Part shown: piece by piece, positions 11,541 through 21,600 of the stretch
Layout: each line of letters opens with the position of its first letter
Position numbering within the stretch: the first letter of the stretch is position 1
The notes under the pieces: generated by a model
Database searches by the model: none
What the model saw: only the letters and a program-made list of their open reading frames with translations
What the model was told of the DNA's origin: nothing
DNA from: Hydrangea macrophylla
Lineage: Eukaryota; Streptophyta; Magnoliopsida; Cornales; Hydrangeaceae
Direction: 5' to 3'
DNA: 64,000 nt
Assembly (NCBI GenBank): GCA_033977485.1
Contig: CM066991.1
Location: forward strand, 127,181,999-127,245,998
Translations under genes and position numbers: made by a program

Positions 11541-12214
11541 ATCATTTTATTGACAAAAAATAGTTTATCTTTTTTCCTCTCTTTCTTTCGTCACCCCACC
11601 CTCACCCCCACCCCCCCCCCCACCCCCCCCCCCCCCAAAAAAAAAAAATTGTTTATAATATAGTTAGCCTTCGAAAAGGTTGAAACTATAGCTCTAAATA
11701 AGCATGTCCTTGATGTACCAGCTGCATCAAAAGACTAAGAGCTAAATAAAAGTAGATTGCTAGAAGAAAAGAAAGTTCAATAGATGCAAATCGTGGAAAT
11801 GTACCCAAATGACCCAACAATACTACAACCTTAACTTACAAGGTCTCTCTATCCCAAATGACTACTAGGCAAACATTCTTACTTGATTTGTGCTTTAGTA
11901 GCCCAAAGCATAAACAAAATACAATAGGGCATGGGCAACTTAGATAAAACTAGGTAGACACATATTCTAGCTCTTATATACATCATATCATAAAAAATAA
12001 ATAAATAAATAAATAAATGAAAGTGAACAACTTCACTAGCAATATGGGTGTGGATATTATATCTCTATCAACTAGCAAGTCTTCTCGTTGTTGATCTATG
12101 AAGTAAAAATAGAAAGAATCTATCCACTTGAGACAACATAAATCACCATGTATAATAAATTAGATATAGGAAGAAAAAAGGCCAAAGGAAAAAAAAAAAA
12201 GAAGAAGAAAGATC
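11541..12214. other. 3' flank of the F-box gene
   Basis: C-rich tract at 11598-11636 followed by an A run, and an AAAT microsatellite at 11994-12018. Sequence around 11650-11760 and 11930-11980 matches segment B. If the splice donor at 12217-12222 is used, a 3' UTR or second exon would lie here, but no convincing coding second exon was seen. Confidence 0.4.
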
Positions 12215-13357
12215 TTACTTACCTCTTGTGGGTATATATGTGATTTTTTGGTGCCTTGACCCATTGACGCCATGAGGTGAGATTAGACTCTCCGCATACA
12301 TTGCCACCTTGAATCGATTGTAATTTTGATGGTATTCAGCAAGCCTCCATGTTCCTTTTTCAAGATTATAAACCACTAGTCTATTTCTATTCACCTCCAA
12401 CAAAACATCGCCACTCTGTGTAAAACTCAAAGGCTTTAAGTAACAAAAACTCAGTGTTTCTGGGTTATTTGGAATGACGAAAAAATTATACCATGATTCA
12501 ATCACATCAGACCTATCAAGCGCCCATACCTCAACATGGCGGGTTTTATGGCAAACTAAACAAAGCAATCCTCTCAAAACAGCCAAATCAAATAGTGAAT
12601 TTGGTTGTGAATCATCAAATATACAATCAGGTTGCTCCAATTCAATGAATATGTCTTCGATTATATCATAACAAATAACCACAGAGAAATTCACCCTTTC
12701 ACGAGTTACAATAAAATATGGGCAGCCATCAACCACAGTCCCCGATGAATCCTCAAGAATCCTATAAGGGAAAAGAGGTTTTACACTTCTACTAGAAGAT
12801 TTGGCTTCTAAAGAAACGCAATTTGCTAATGTTTGATTGCAATTAGTACCCCTAGTAACCTGATATGCCATTACCAGTTTATACTCATCAGCAATACTAT
12901 CATAACCAATTCCTGCAATTGTATGAACAGTATCGAGAAAATAAGGAAACTTTACATGTTTGTATTGTCTAATAGATGGGTTCCAAACGAAAAGGGTCTT
13001 TTCGGATATACTAACAAGCAACAACCCATCATAGGAACACAGGATTTTAGCATCTGGGTATGTATACTTGAAGCTATTGTGAAGGTCTATTGATGAAGAT
13101 GGATCCTGATGATGATGATCTGAATTGGGTTCGAAGTCTATCAAACGAAGCGCAAGAGCTGAGGGAGGACATCGGGGTTCGAGAATGGCCACTCTGGGTC
13201 GCGATCGAGCGAGGTGGGTTTTGAGGAAGTGGCGAGTTGAGATCAAGTTATGCCATCGCTTGCAAGCGGACTTGAAACGCATTATGGACTTGACGGGTAG
13301 TCTTGAAAGGATGTCCAAGACGATCAAGTCGGGTAGGTAAGGGATTGTAGTTTCCAT
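12215..13357 (-). CDS. F-box protein with F-box-associated (CPR1/CPR30-like) domain
   Basis: Intact 380-residue frame. The N-terminal F-box spans about residues 6-48 (LPDLIVLDILSRLPVKS, then FKSACKRWHNLIS). It should recruit SKP1 and make this the substrate receptor of an SCF ubiquitin ligase. The remaining 300 residues fit the F-box-associated interaction domain: LFVWNPSIRQYKHV at about 124-137, then GIGYDSIADEYKLVM, and RGLLCLVCH further on. Length and single-exon body are usual for this large plant family; the substrate cannot be predicted. The ATG at 13355-13357 is supported by the immediate F-box and by the homologous start in the pseudogene (53876-53878). Oddity: the stop TAA lies inside gaggtaagtaag, a strong splice donor also present in the paralogue, so splicing could remove the stop and change the C-terminus. 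Confidence 0.92.
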   Translation of the reverse strand: METTIPYLPDLIVLDILSRLPVKSIMRFKSACKRWHNLISTRHFLKTHLARSRPRVAILEPRCPPSALALRLIDFEPNSDHHHQDPSSSIDLHNSFKYTYPDAKILCSYDGLLLVSISEKTLFVWNPSIRQYKHVKFPYFLDTVHTIAGIGYDSIADEYKLVMAYQVTRGTNCNQTLANCVSLEAKSSSRSVKPLFPYRILEDSSGTVVDGCPYFIVTRERVNFSVVICYDIIEDIFIELEQPDCIFDDSQPNSLFDLAVLRGLLCLVCHKTRHVEVWALDRSDVIESWYNFFVIPNNPETLSFCYLKPLSFTQSGDVLLEVNRNRLVVYNLEKGTWRLAEYHQNYNRFKVAMYAESLISPHGVNGSRHQKITYIPTRGK

Positions 13358-13656
13358 TGATGTACTACTACTTCTACTACTTTCTCTCTCTTGATTTTCT
13401 TCTTCTTTCTTCTTCGTCCCCTTCTACAATGCTCATGGAATTAAGATTTGCGAGAAATCAAAAAAAAAAAAGATTAAAATCAGAGCGTCTGAAATTGGTA
13501 GCTGTGACACAGAGTGATGGTTGTAAACAAAATGAATAATGAAAAAACTAAAATAAGTTAAGAGTAGTGTAGGGATTAGGGTTTCTCCTTGTGTTTGGGT
13601 TTGGATCGTGAGAGAGAATGCACGCATGATGAATAGGATATATATATATATATATA
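13358..13656 (-). promoter_or_regulatory. Upstream region of the F-box gene
   Basis: About 300 bp between the start codon and an AT microsatellite at 13639-13657. Pyrimidine-rich on the plus strand (GA-rich in the gene sense) near 13380-13420, typical of a plant 5' UTR. No unambiguous TATA box other than the microsatellite was seen. Confidence 0.35.
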
Positions 13657-13658
13657 TG

Positions 13659-13870
13659 AGTCCGGCTCTAAGGAGGTCGCCCACTCATTATTAAAGAGAG
13701 CGCTTCTGTTTTGACCGTCGGTGCGTGTTTAAAAATTGTGAAATGACAAAACTGCCATTAATGAAAAACTGTGAAATGACAAAACTGCCATTAATGAAAA
13801 CACGATCCGACGGTCAAAACAGAAATCCTCCTTTTAACAAAGAGAGGGGGTCTTTTTTAGAGAATCTTTG
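13659..13870. mobile_element. Foldback MITE, family B copy 1
   Basis: Arms include ttctgttttgaccgtcgg and the inverted ccgacggtcaaaacagaa. A 33-bp internal unit (aactgtgaaatgacaaaact...) is tandemly duplicated at about 13735-13800. The ends are diverged from copy 2 next door, separated by an AT microsatellite. Confidence 0.65.
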
Positions 13871-13900
13871 ATATATATATATATATATATATCAAAAATT

Positions 13901-14065
13901 CTATGGAGAGGGCGCCCTCTCTTTATTAAAGAGAGGGCCTCTGTTTTGGCTGTCAGATTATGTTTAAAAACTGTGAAGTGACAAAAATGTCCTTAATGAA
14001 AACACGATCTGACGGTTAAAACAGAGGCCCTCTCTTTGTTAAAGAGAGGGCGCCCTCTCCATAGC
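13901..14065. mobile_element. Foldback MITE, family B copy 2
   Basis: ctatggagagggcgccctct and the inverted agagggcgccctctccatag are perfect ends, and the arms continue through gcctctgtttt for about 60 bp. It sits between two AT microsatellites, suggesting insertion into a TA repeat. Confidence 0.85.
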
Positions 14066-14099
14066 CTGACTGATATATATATATATATATAATAGGTGA

Positions 14100-15100
14100 C
14101 AATCACGTGCTTCGCACGTACTTATCCCCCCATATTAGCTTCTTTGGCTTTTACAAAAGGGAAAAAGGGAAAAAGTCGTCGTGCCAAAAGATGATCATTT
14201 TGTAATTTTTCGTACAAATATTGCACATGCCCATCCCCTCATATTAGCTTGTTTGACTTCTACAACCATTTTTGTGAAGGGAAAAAGGAAAAAAGTCGTT
14301 GTGCCAAAAAATGATATTGTAAAATTGGCCTAAATGTAAATATGATGTCAGCTGCCGTTTGTGTTGACTTATTTTTGAAGCCATTTGTAATTATGGTTGG
14401 AAAAGTTTAATAAACCTGAAATATTTAGGCCAAAATTGACCTATGTTATAGTTTATCCCCTCATATTAGCTCTTTTGGCCTTTACAACCAATTTTGTAAA
14501 GGGGAACAAAAAAAAAAAAAAACAGTTCGGTGAAACGATTCTGCAATTTTTCTTACAAAAGTTGACCTACATGTAAATATGATGTAAACAGACATTTTTG
14601 TTAACTTTATTTTGAAGCTAATCGTTCTCATATTAGCTTCTTTGACTTTTATAACTATTTTTGTAAAGGAAAAAAGTTGTTGTGTCAAAAATGATCATTT
14701 TGTAATTTTTCTTACAAACATTGACATGCGTGTAAATATTGTGCCAAAAGATGATCATTTTGTAAATTTTCTGACAAAAAATGACCTATCTATAAATATT
14801 GTACCAAAATATGATCATTCCGTAATTTTTCTTACAAAAATGACCTATGTGTAAATACTATGCCAAAAGATGATCATCCTGTAATTTTTCTTCCAAATAT
14901 TGACCTATATGAAAATTAATGTCAACAACCCTTTTTGTTGACTATTTTTTGAAGTGAAGTGTAATTATTTTGGAAAAAGTTGATTGAACTTGAAATATTT
15001 AAGCTAAAGTTGATTGAATTCTCATTATTATATTAAATATAATTTCAAAAGTTGACTTGAATGCAATTATTAGTCGACTTGAATGTAATTATTGTACAAA
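14100..15100. repeat. Diverged tandem repeat field, 60-bp unit
   Basis: The motif gtgccaaaagatgatcattt recurs throughout. At 14681, 14741, 14801 and 14860 it forms four consecutive units of about 60 bp, each followed by tgtaatttttcttacaaa and tgacctat. Looser copies, with a companion block ctcatattagcttctttgac, occur from 14130 to 14660. No protein family was recognised in any frame; it may be decayed TE sequence. Confidence 0.7.
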
Positions 15101-15210
15101 TGACAGAATTAGCCTCACCCAAATTAATATATCCCTATATAGTTGTACACACGTATGAGTAATTATGATATAGTAAAGGGATATTATAGTATTTGAGTAA
15201 CTATGCAATT

Positions 15211-15414
15211 ACCGTACAGGACAGAACAAACAGAGAAATACCAAAATTGGATAAATCAATTTGAGAATTGGGCACGGATCCATAGTAATGTTAGGTTCTT
15301 TTATGTGAGAAGACCGTAAAGGACAGAACAAATAGAGAAATACCGAAATTGGAGAAATCAATTTAAGAATTGGGCACGAATCCATAGGAATGTTAGGTTC
15401 TTTTATGTGAGAAG
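15211..15414. repeat. Tandem duplication, 102-bp unit
   Basis: 15211-15312 and 15313-15414 are near-identical, sharing ggacagaacaaa, caatttgagaattgggcacg (one base changed) and atgttaggttcttttatgtg. Non-coding. Confidence 0.85.
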
Positions 15415-16376
15415 ATATATATATAAAAAAAACAGAATCAGTAGTTTCTTTGGTATCTTATAAGATACCTACTTGACTACTATTATAATATTTTGTTAGG
15501 TGATATCTTACTCAAATTTTTAATTTTGACTAAAAATTTGATTTAAAAGCTTGATTTTATATGGACAGTCTATGAGGATCATACTCAATTTTTTTAAAAA
15601 ATATTATTATTTTTTTTTTTTCTCATTTGAGTATAATAGTCGTTTGAGTAAAGTTTTAACCCTTACTCAAACTCATATTATAAAATTAAATTTCAGTTAA
15701 AAAATTTAAAGTTAGTGTCGCTATATTTAAATATTCGTATAATTACTCGTACAACTAAGTTGAACATGAAGTTAGTGTACTGCTAAATTTAGTTATTGTA
15801 TGGAAAAATGGTCGAATTTTAACTGTTTGGTGAGAAAACTCAACCGTTTGAGACCAAACGCAATTCCAAACGGTCACTATTTGACCGTGCAAATAGCACA
15901 CGGTTAAATTTCAACCGTAAGACCAAGTGATGGTCATGTCTTGATTCTGCAAGCATGGGCGAAGTTATTGGAATTCAAATTTGGAAGCGTATCATTACTC
16001 TTTTTAAAATTGGTTAATGCATATAAACAATACAACATTCTCGGATAAACCACAAGTCAAAAGATTACAATATATAGAAATTATTGCAAACACCAAACTT
16101 TTCAACTCTCAAACATGACAAAAAAGCTTACGTAGTAAAATAGTACTAATCTTAATGATACAAAAAATCATACCCACAAATATGTAGAAATAGGTCAAAA
16201 AAAATTTGTCTTGGGGGCGCAACCCCAAAACTCTCGTGTGTCCCTGTTTGGTAGCCTACCTAATAAATTGGTCCCCATAAGTGCAAATTTCTGGCTCCAC
16301 CCCTGCGTGAAAAAAAGATTAATTGTTGAGGGGTTAACTTTTATTCGTTTAAATGCCAAACAATCATCTCTTGTTC
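15415..16376. other. Gene-free AT-rich DNA left of element 1
   Basis: No gene, RNA or complete repeat was recognised. The last 5 bp, GTTTA, are the target duplication of element 1. Confidence 0.4.
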
Positions 16377-16693
16377 GTTTATGTCACGCCCCAGAACGGC
16401 ATAAATAGAGAAAAATAAATTTCCTTTATGGGTCCATAGGGAATGACGGGTGAAGTCACATGATTGTCCACACCACGCAGTACTAAGCAACAAGAAGTAA
16501 TAGTGTAACAAGAATGAAGTCTAGGTTCTAATCACAACGTAACATAAAGTTAACAGAAGTTACTAACTATTACATATCAGAGTCTCGAATCAAATATAAA
16601 GCAGCGGAAGTACAAATGCCAAGGCAACATATGCCTGACTACAAAAAGATTCTAAAGCGGTAAAGACAATTAGCTACAATTCTAGTCTAGTCT

Positions 16694-16876
16694 TCAGTTG
16701 GCATAAGGGTAGTCCTCGGCGTAGTAGTCTTCTTCGGTCTGACCTCCGTCGGGGAAATTCTCCACAGGTACTCCGTCACCGGCATAGTAGTCTTCTCCTG
16801 CAGGCCTTTCACCTGTGTAGTCATAACCAGGATGCGCTGGAACGTGGAAATGTCCAGCGGCATAAACGCCGTCAGC
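16694..16876 (-). other. Short acidic Tyr-rich open frame inside the LTR, no ATG
   Basis: Sixty open codons after an in-frame TAA, ending TGA. The translation begins ADGVYAAGHFHVPAHPG and contains two EDYY repeats, finishing EDYPYAN. There is no start codon. It directly follows the conserved hairpin. The other LTR copy is at 24938-25120. Element 2 has a shorter counterpart at 32073-32156 beginning ADGVDAS. It could be an exon reached by splicing or a chance frame; I make no functional claim. Confidence 0.3.
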
Positions 16877-17084
16877 TTAATGAAAGCCGAGTGAGTTAGA
16901 TACTAACAGGGTATCGACTATTGAAGTTATTACAAGTTATAAACCGTAACCAAATTAGAATTCAGTAAGGGTAACTCCTTTAATCAAACCAATGATCCGA
17001 TTACTGTCGTTTTACTCATTTTAAGACCGATAGCACGTCTAGAGAGGGGAACAGACTCGACAGTAGCTCAACTCTATAACACAC

Positions 17085-17420
17085 CATTGCTCATCCACCG
17101 CTTTTAAGAACATATGCACAGTTCACCGCATGTCATGGATACCACGTTAGTCCATCCCCCGCTTTTAAGAACATATGCACAGTCCACCGCATGTCAGGGA
17201 TATAACGCTTTAAACAACAGTACATCATTCTATGCCACGACTTAGCGACGTCTACCAGTGATCACGGTCCACCGCATGTCATAGACACCTTCGTCTGTCT
17301 ACCGCTTTTAAGAACATATGATTAGATCATCTGGCTATCTTAGGGCAAATGGTCCGGTTCACCGCAAGTCATAGACACCTTCGTCTGTCTACCGCTTTTA
17401 AGAACATATGATCGACCAAA
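17085..17420 (-). repeat. Diverged tandem hairpin units in the element 1 LTR
   Basis: The blocks caccgcatgtca and accgcttttaagaacatatg alternate about four times. Between them sit short inverted arms that differ between units but remain complementary: atgga/tccat (17135-17139, 17151-17155) and tagaca/tgtcta (17282-17287 with 17296-17301, and 17372-17377 with 17386-17391). The equivalent in the other LTR is about 25329-25664. Confidence 0.65.
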
Positions 17421-17736
17421 GCCCGCCCACGCAAGGTTCCCGAATCTTAGCAAACCTACTTAAGTTCAACTCTATTTCCGATACATGACAATCCCAATGT
17501 GGCCCGACTACTCTGAATGAAATGAACGTTAACTCCAAAGGATTCACGACTATTCCGTTATCTAACATTATAAACGTTATCTGTTAATCTTGTTGTTACT
17601 ACGACCCTACGCTGCGTTAATTCATTATCATGTCTGTATTACAATAATAGAGCATGCTGGGAAGTACTGAACAGTAAATAAACAACTAAACAGTTATTAC
17701 ATTAACTAAACAAGTAAAACAGTAAACTGTAACTTC

Positions 17737-17900
17737 CAATCGATTGATATAGATGTCAATCGATTGGTATAAAAGTAGTGTCAATCGATTGGAAGAAAGT
17801 TCAATCGATTGGACCACAATCCATGTCAATCGATTGCATAAAATGTCAATCGATTGAGACATGAAAGATGTCAATCGATTGATATAGTGTCAATCGATTG
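17737..17900. repeat. Eight CAATCGATTG palindromes, 20/25-bp alternation
   Basis: Perfect 10-bp palindromes start at 17737, 17757, 17782, 17802, 17827, 17847, 17872 and 17891, giving steps 20, 25, 20, 25, 20, 25, 19. Every 45-bp pair unit keeps the palindromes exactly while the spacers differ. The cluster is about 430 bp downstream of the LTR TATA box, so it should be transcribed. The second copy is at 25981-26144 in the other LTR. Confidence 0.92.
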
Positions 17901-18325
17901 ACACTTCGTCTTCTTCGCAGAGAAGACTGCCCAGCAACATATAAACGGGAAACATGGTTTCTTCTCCATTTCTTCATTCAAAACATGTCCTAACATCAAT
18001 ATCAAGTTACCAAGTGAGTTTAGAACTCACCTTAGGCGTTAAGGCGTGTTTGGGAATGTTTTGAAGCTTGAGCTTCAATGGTGGTCTTCCTCTTCTCTCT
18101 TTCCTCTGCTCTCTGCCTTCTCTCTTTTCTTTCCCCTTCTTTCTGGTCTTCTTCTTCTTCTTCTTCTTCTCGTCTCAGTCCATTTCTGTGTGTGTGTGTG
18201 AGTGTATGTATGTATATATGTGAGTATATATATATATATGAGTGTATATATATATAACACACACACAAAATCCTCCCCTTCACTCTCTCTGATTTCTGTA
18301 AACAGAAATACGCCCAAAATGGGCT

Positions 18326-18337
18326 GGTATATATAGA
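18326..18337 (-). promoter_or_regulatory. TATA box of element 1 LTR
   Basis: In the element sense ctctatatataccagccc gives a TATA box about 60 bp after the six-palindrome cluster and about 265 bp into the LTR. The functional copy for full-length RNA is the homologous site near 26573-26584 in the 5' LTR. Confidence 0.5.
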
Positions 18338-18396
18338 GAGGGAGTGTTCACGTGGCCTCTCCCCAGTCAGAGCAAAAGAATCTGCCCAGCTGCCTC

Positions 18397-18500
18397 CAAT
18401 CGATTGACATAAGTGTCAATCGATTGATACAATCAATCGATTGGTATAAAGTTCAATCGATTGGAACAATCAATCGATTGAGATAAAGTTCAATCGATTG
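18397..18500. repeat. Six CAATCGATTG palindromes upstream of TATA, 20/17-bp alternation
   Basis: Starts at 18397, 18417, 18434, 18454, 18471 and 18491, giving steps 20, 17, 20, 17, 20. In the element sense the cluster begins about 100 bp into U3 and ends about 60 bp before the TATA box. The second copy is at 26644-26747. Confidence 0.92.
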
Positions 18501-18603
18501 GTATATAAAATATACCAAGGGTAAGGCCAAGCTCATACAAGTATTAAAAGAAACATACAATGTCTTAGTTATATAATACATTACAAGAATACAGGGTATT
18601 ACA

Positions 18604-18618
18604 TCATCCACCACTCAT
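18604..18618 (-). other. Polypurine tract of element 1
   Basis: In the element sense gagtggtggatga directly precedes the 3' LTR start TGTAATACCC, the usual position for the plus-strand DNA primer. Confidence 0.6.
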
Positions 18619-18654
18619 AAAAGATTTCGTCCCCGAAATCCAAAATAAACTGGG

Positions 18655-21600
18655 TTAAAACAAAAATGGAAACTTCTCTCGCATCTCCGACTCCAGCTCC
18701 CATGAAGCTTCTCCTTCGTCGTGGTGCTTCCACTGAACCTTCACTAGTGGAATATCCTTGTTTCTGAGCTTCTTTACTCCTCGGTCTAGAATACGCACTG
18801 GTCCTTCGTTGTAGGTCACGTTCTCGTTCACCTCGATATCTTCAAAACTGATCTCGTGCGCTGGGTTGTGGGCACACTTCCTCAACATGCTGATGTGGAA
18901 AACGTTGTGCACTCCTGACATCTTTGGCGGCAACGCAAGTCGATAAGCAACCTTCCCAACACGTTCTAGGATCTCGAACGGTCCGATGAATCGCGGCGAC
19001 AACTTGCCTCTTTTCTGTCCGAATCTGACGATACCTCGAACTGGCGAGACTTTAAGTAGCACATGATCTCCAACTACAAACTCTAGATCTTTCCGTCGCT
19101 TGTCGGCATAGCTCTTGTGTCTGGATTGCGCTGTCCTCATCTTTTCTCGTACAATCTGGATCTTCTCGTTGGTTTCTCGAATCATCTCGGGTCCAAGTAG
19201 TTGAGTATCTCCGACTTCGGCCCAACACAGCGGCGATCGGCAGGGTCTTCCATACAAGGCTTCAAACGGCGCCATCCCTATGCTCGTGTGGTAGCTGTTG
19301 TTGTAGGCAAACTCGATCAAAGGTAGATGCTTCTCCCATGAACTCTCGAATTCAATGACACAGGCTCGCAACATATCTTCCATCACTTGATTGACTCGTT
19401 CTGTCTGACCGTCTATCTGTGGATGAAAGGCTGAACTCAAATTCAATGAAGTTCCCATTGCTGTCTGAAGGCTCTTCCAGAATTCTGCGGTAAAGCGTGA
19501 ATCTCGATCTGAAACTATTGAGACGGGTACACCGTGCAGTCGCACAACTTGCTCTAGATACATCCGGCTCAATCTTTCAACAGGGTGCGTCATGCTGTAG
19601 GCGATAAAATGTGCTGACTTGGTGAGTCGATCCACTATTACCCAAATAGCGTCGTGGTTTTGTTGAGATTTCGGCAATCCAACCACAAAATCCATGGTGA
19701 TATGCTCCCATTTCCATTGAGGAATCGGTAGCGGTTGTAGGAGTCCAGGTGGTTTCTGATGCTCTGCCTTTACTTGTTTGCAAATAAGACATTGCGATAC
19801 ATACTCGGCCACTTCTCGCTTCATTCCTTGCCACCAGAAGTTTCTCTTCAAGTCCTTATACATCTTGTTTCCTCCTGGGTGGATAGTCATCCTTGACTTG
19901 TGTGCTTCGTCCAGAATGTTCTTCCTGAGTCCATCGTCATTTGGCACACAGAGTCTACCTTTGCATCTCAGTGCTCCGTCCGTACTAATACTCCAGATCT
20001 CGGGTTCCTTTGCGGACATCTTGGCAAACCATAACTTTAAATCCTCGTTTGACTGTTGAGCTTCCAAGATGCGGCTGATGAGAGTCGGTTGCACGACAAG
20101 ACATCCAAAGTGTTGTCCTTCTCCTGATTCCACTGGTTGAAGGTCGAATTCGGCTAACGTCTCCAATGCTCGCCATTCTCTAATCAAAATCAAAGAAACC
20201 GAAAGGCGCGGCCTCCGGCTCAGAGCGTCGGCTACAACATTTGCTTTACCCGGGTGGTATTGCAAAGAGAAGTCGTAGTCCTTGAGTAGTTCCATCCATC
20301 TCCGTTGTCGCATGTTCAACTCCTTTTGAGAGAACAGGTATCTTAAACTCTTATGATCTGAGAACAGGTCGAACTTTTCTCCATACAAATAGTGTCTCCA
20401 AATCTTCAAGGCGAACACGATTGCAGCTAGTTCTAAGTCGTGCGTCGGATAGTTCTTCTCATGCGGCTTCAATTGTCTCGATCCGTATGCGATGACATTC
20501 CCCTCTTGCATTAGTACACAACCAAGTCCTTGGTGTGATGCATCACTATAGATTATGAATTGTTCACCACTCTTAGGTATCGCAAGCACGGGTGCTGAGG
20601 TTAGTCTCTCTTTCAATTCCCGGAATGCATCCTCATGTTTATCGGTCCATTCGTACTTCGTCTCTTTCCTAGTCAGGCTTGTCAACGGTCCTGCGATTCT
20701 AGAGAATCCTTCCACAAATTTCCGATAATACCCAGCCAATCCAAGAAAACTCCTAACTTCGGTCGCGTTGGTTGGTCTGTTCCAGCTCAAGACTGCATCG
20801 ATCTTAGATGAGTCTACAGAAATCCCATCCTGTGATATCACATGTCCCAGGAATTTAACTTCCTGAAGCCAGAATTCACATTTGCTGAATTTCGCATACA
20901 GACTGTTGTCTCTAAGAGTCTGTAGAGCAATTTGTAGATGCTTCTTATGTTCTTCTTCCGTCCTTGAATAAATTAGAATGTCGTCGATGAATACTATAAT
21001 GAATTGATCCAGATAGGGTCTGAATACTCTATTCATTAGGTCCATGAATACTGCCGGGGCATTAGTCAATCCAAAAGACATCACTAGAAATTCGTAGTGT
21101 CCATATCTCGTTCTGAAGGCAGTTTTCGGTATATCTTTCGGCCGAACTAGTAATTGATGGTATCCTGAACGCAAATCGATTTTTGAGAATATCCTTGATC
21201 CTTGTAGTTGATCGAACAGGTCGTCTATCCGGGGAAGTGGATACCTGTTCTTGATCGTGACTTTATTTAGCTCCCTGTAGTCGATACAGAGTCGTAGCTC
21301 TCCGTCTTTCTTCTTCACAAATAGAACTGGTGCTCCCCAAGGCGATGTACTGGGGCGAACAAAACCTAAATCTTCGAGTTCCTGAACTTGCTTCTTCAAT
21401 TCTAGCATTTCTATTGGCGCCATCCGATACGGGGTCTTGGAAATCGGCAACGTTCCGGGTGCTAACTCAATGCAGAAGTCTATCTCTCTCTTCGGCGGAA
21501 GTCCTGAGATACTTCGGAACACATCTTCAAAGTCTTGAATAACGGGGATCTGATTGATAGTAAGCTCTGTGCTTAAAGTCTTAATCGTGGCTAGGCAGCT

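Larger units (their letters stand above)
8090..13640. repeat. Segmental duplicate A (F-box locus)
   Basis: Matches segment B (about 39700-45334 plus 53826-53935) in the same orientation, through the 3' flank and the F-box gene. Shared landmarks are the 8168/42066 block, the gggagatg block (8650/42603), the tcttggtt...ttataatt block (8930/42806), the ctaaataagcat block (11693/43016) and the F-box coding region. Insertions present in A only: the nested MULEs at 8960-11540. Present in B only: the solo LTR, the LINE fragment and element 3. Confidence 0.75.
16382..18603 (-). repeat. Element 1 3' LTR
   Basis: 2222-bp LTR, nearly identical to 24626-26850. In the element sense it holds, in order, a six-palindrome cluster (18500-18397), a TATA box (18337-18326), microsatellites (18260-18150), an eight-palindrome cluster (17900-17737), a repeated hairpin block (about 17420-17085), a conserved small hairpin (16897-16871) and a short open frame (16876-16694). 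Confidence 0.95.

Noticed and set aside
18032..18317. Frames in the element 1 LTR with THTHTH and EEEEE runs (also 26276-26564)
   Set aside because: They run through TG, TA and CTT microsatellites; length changes between the LTRs alter them freely.
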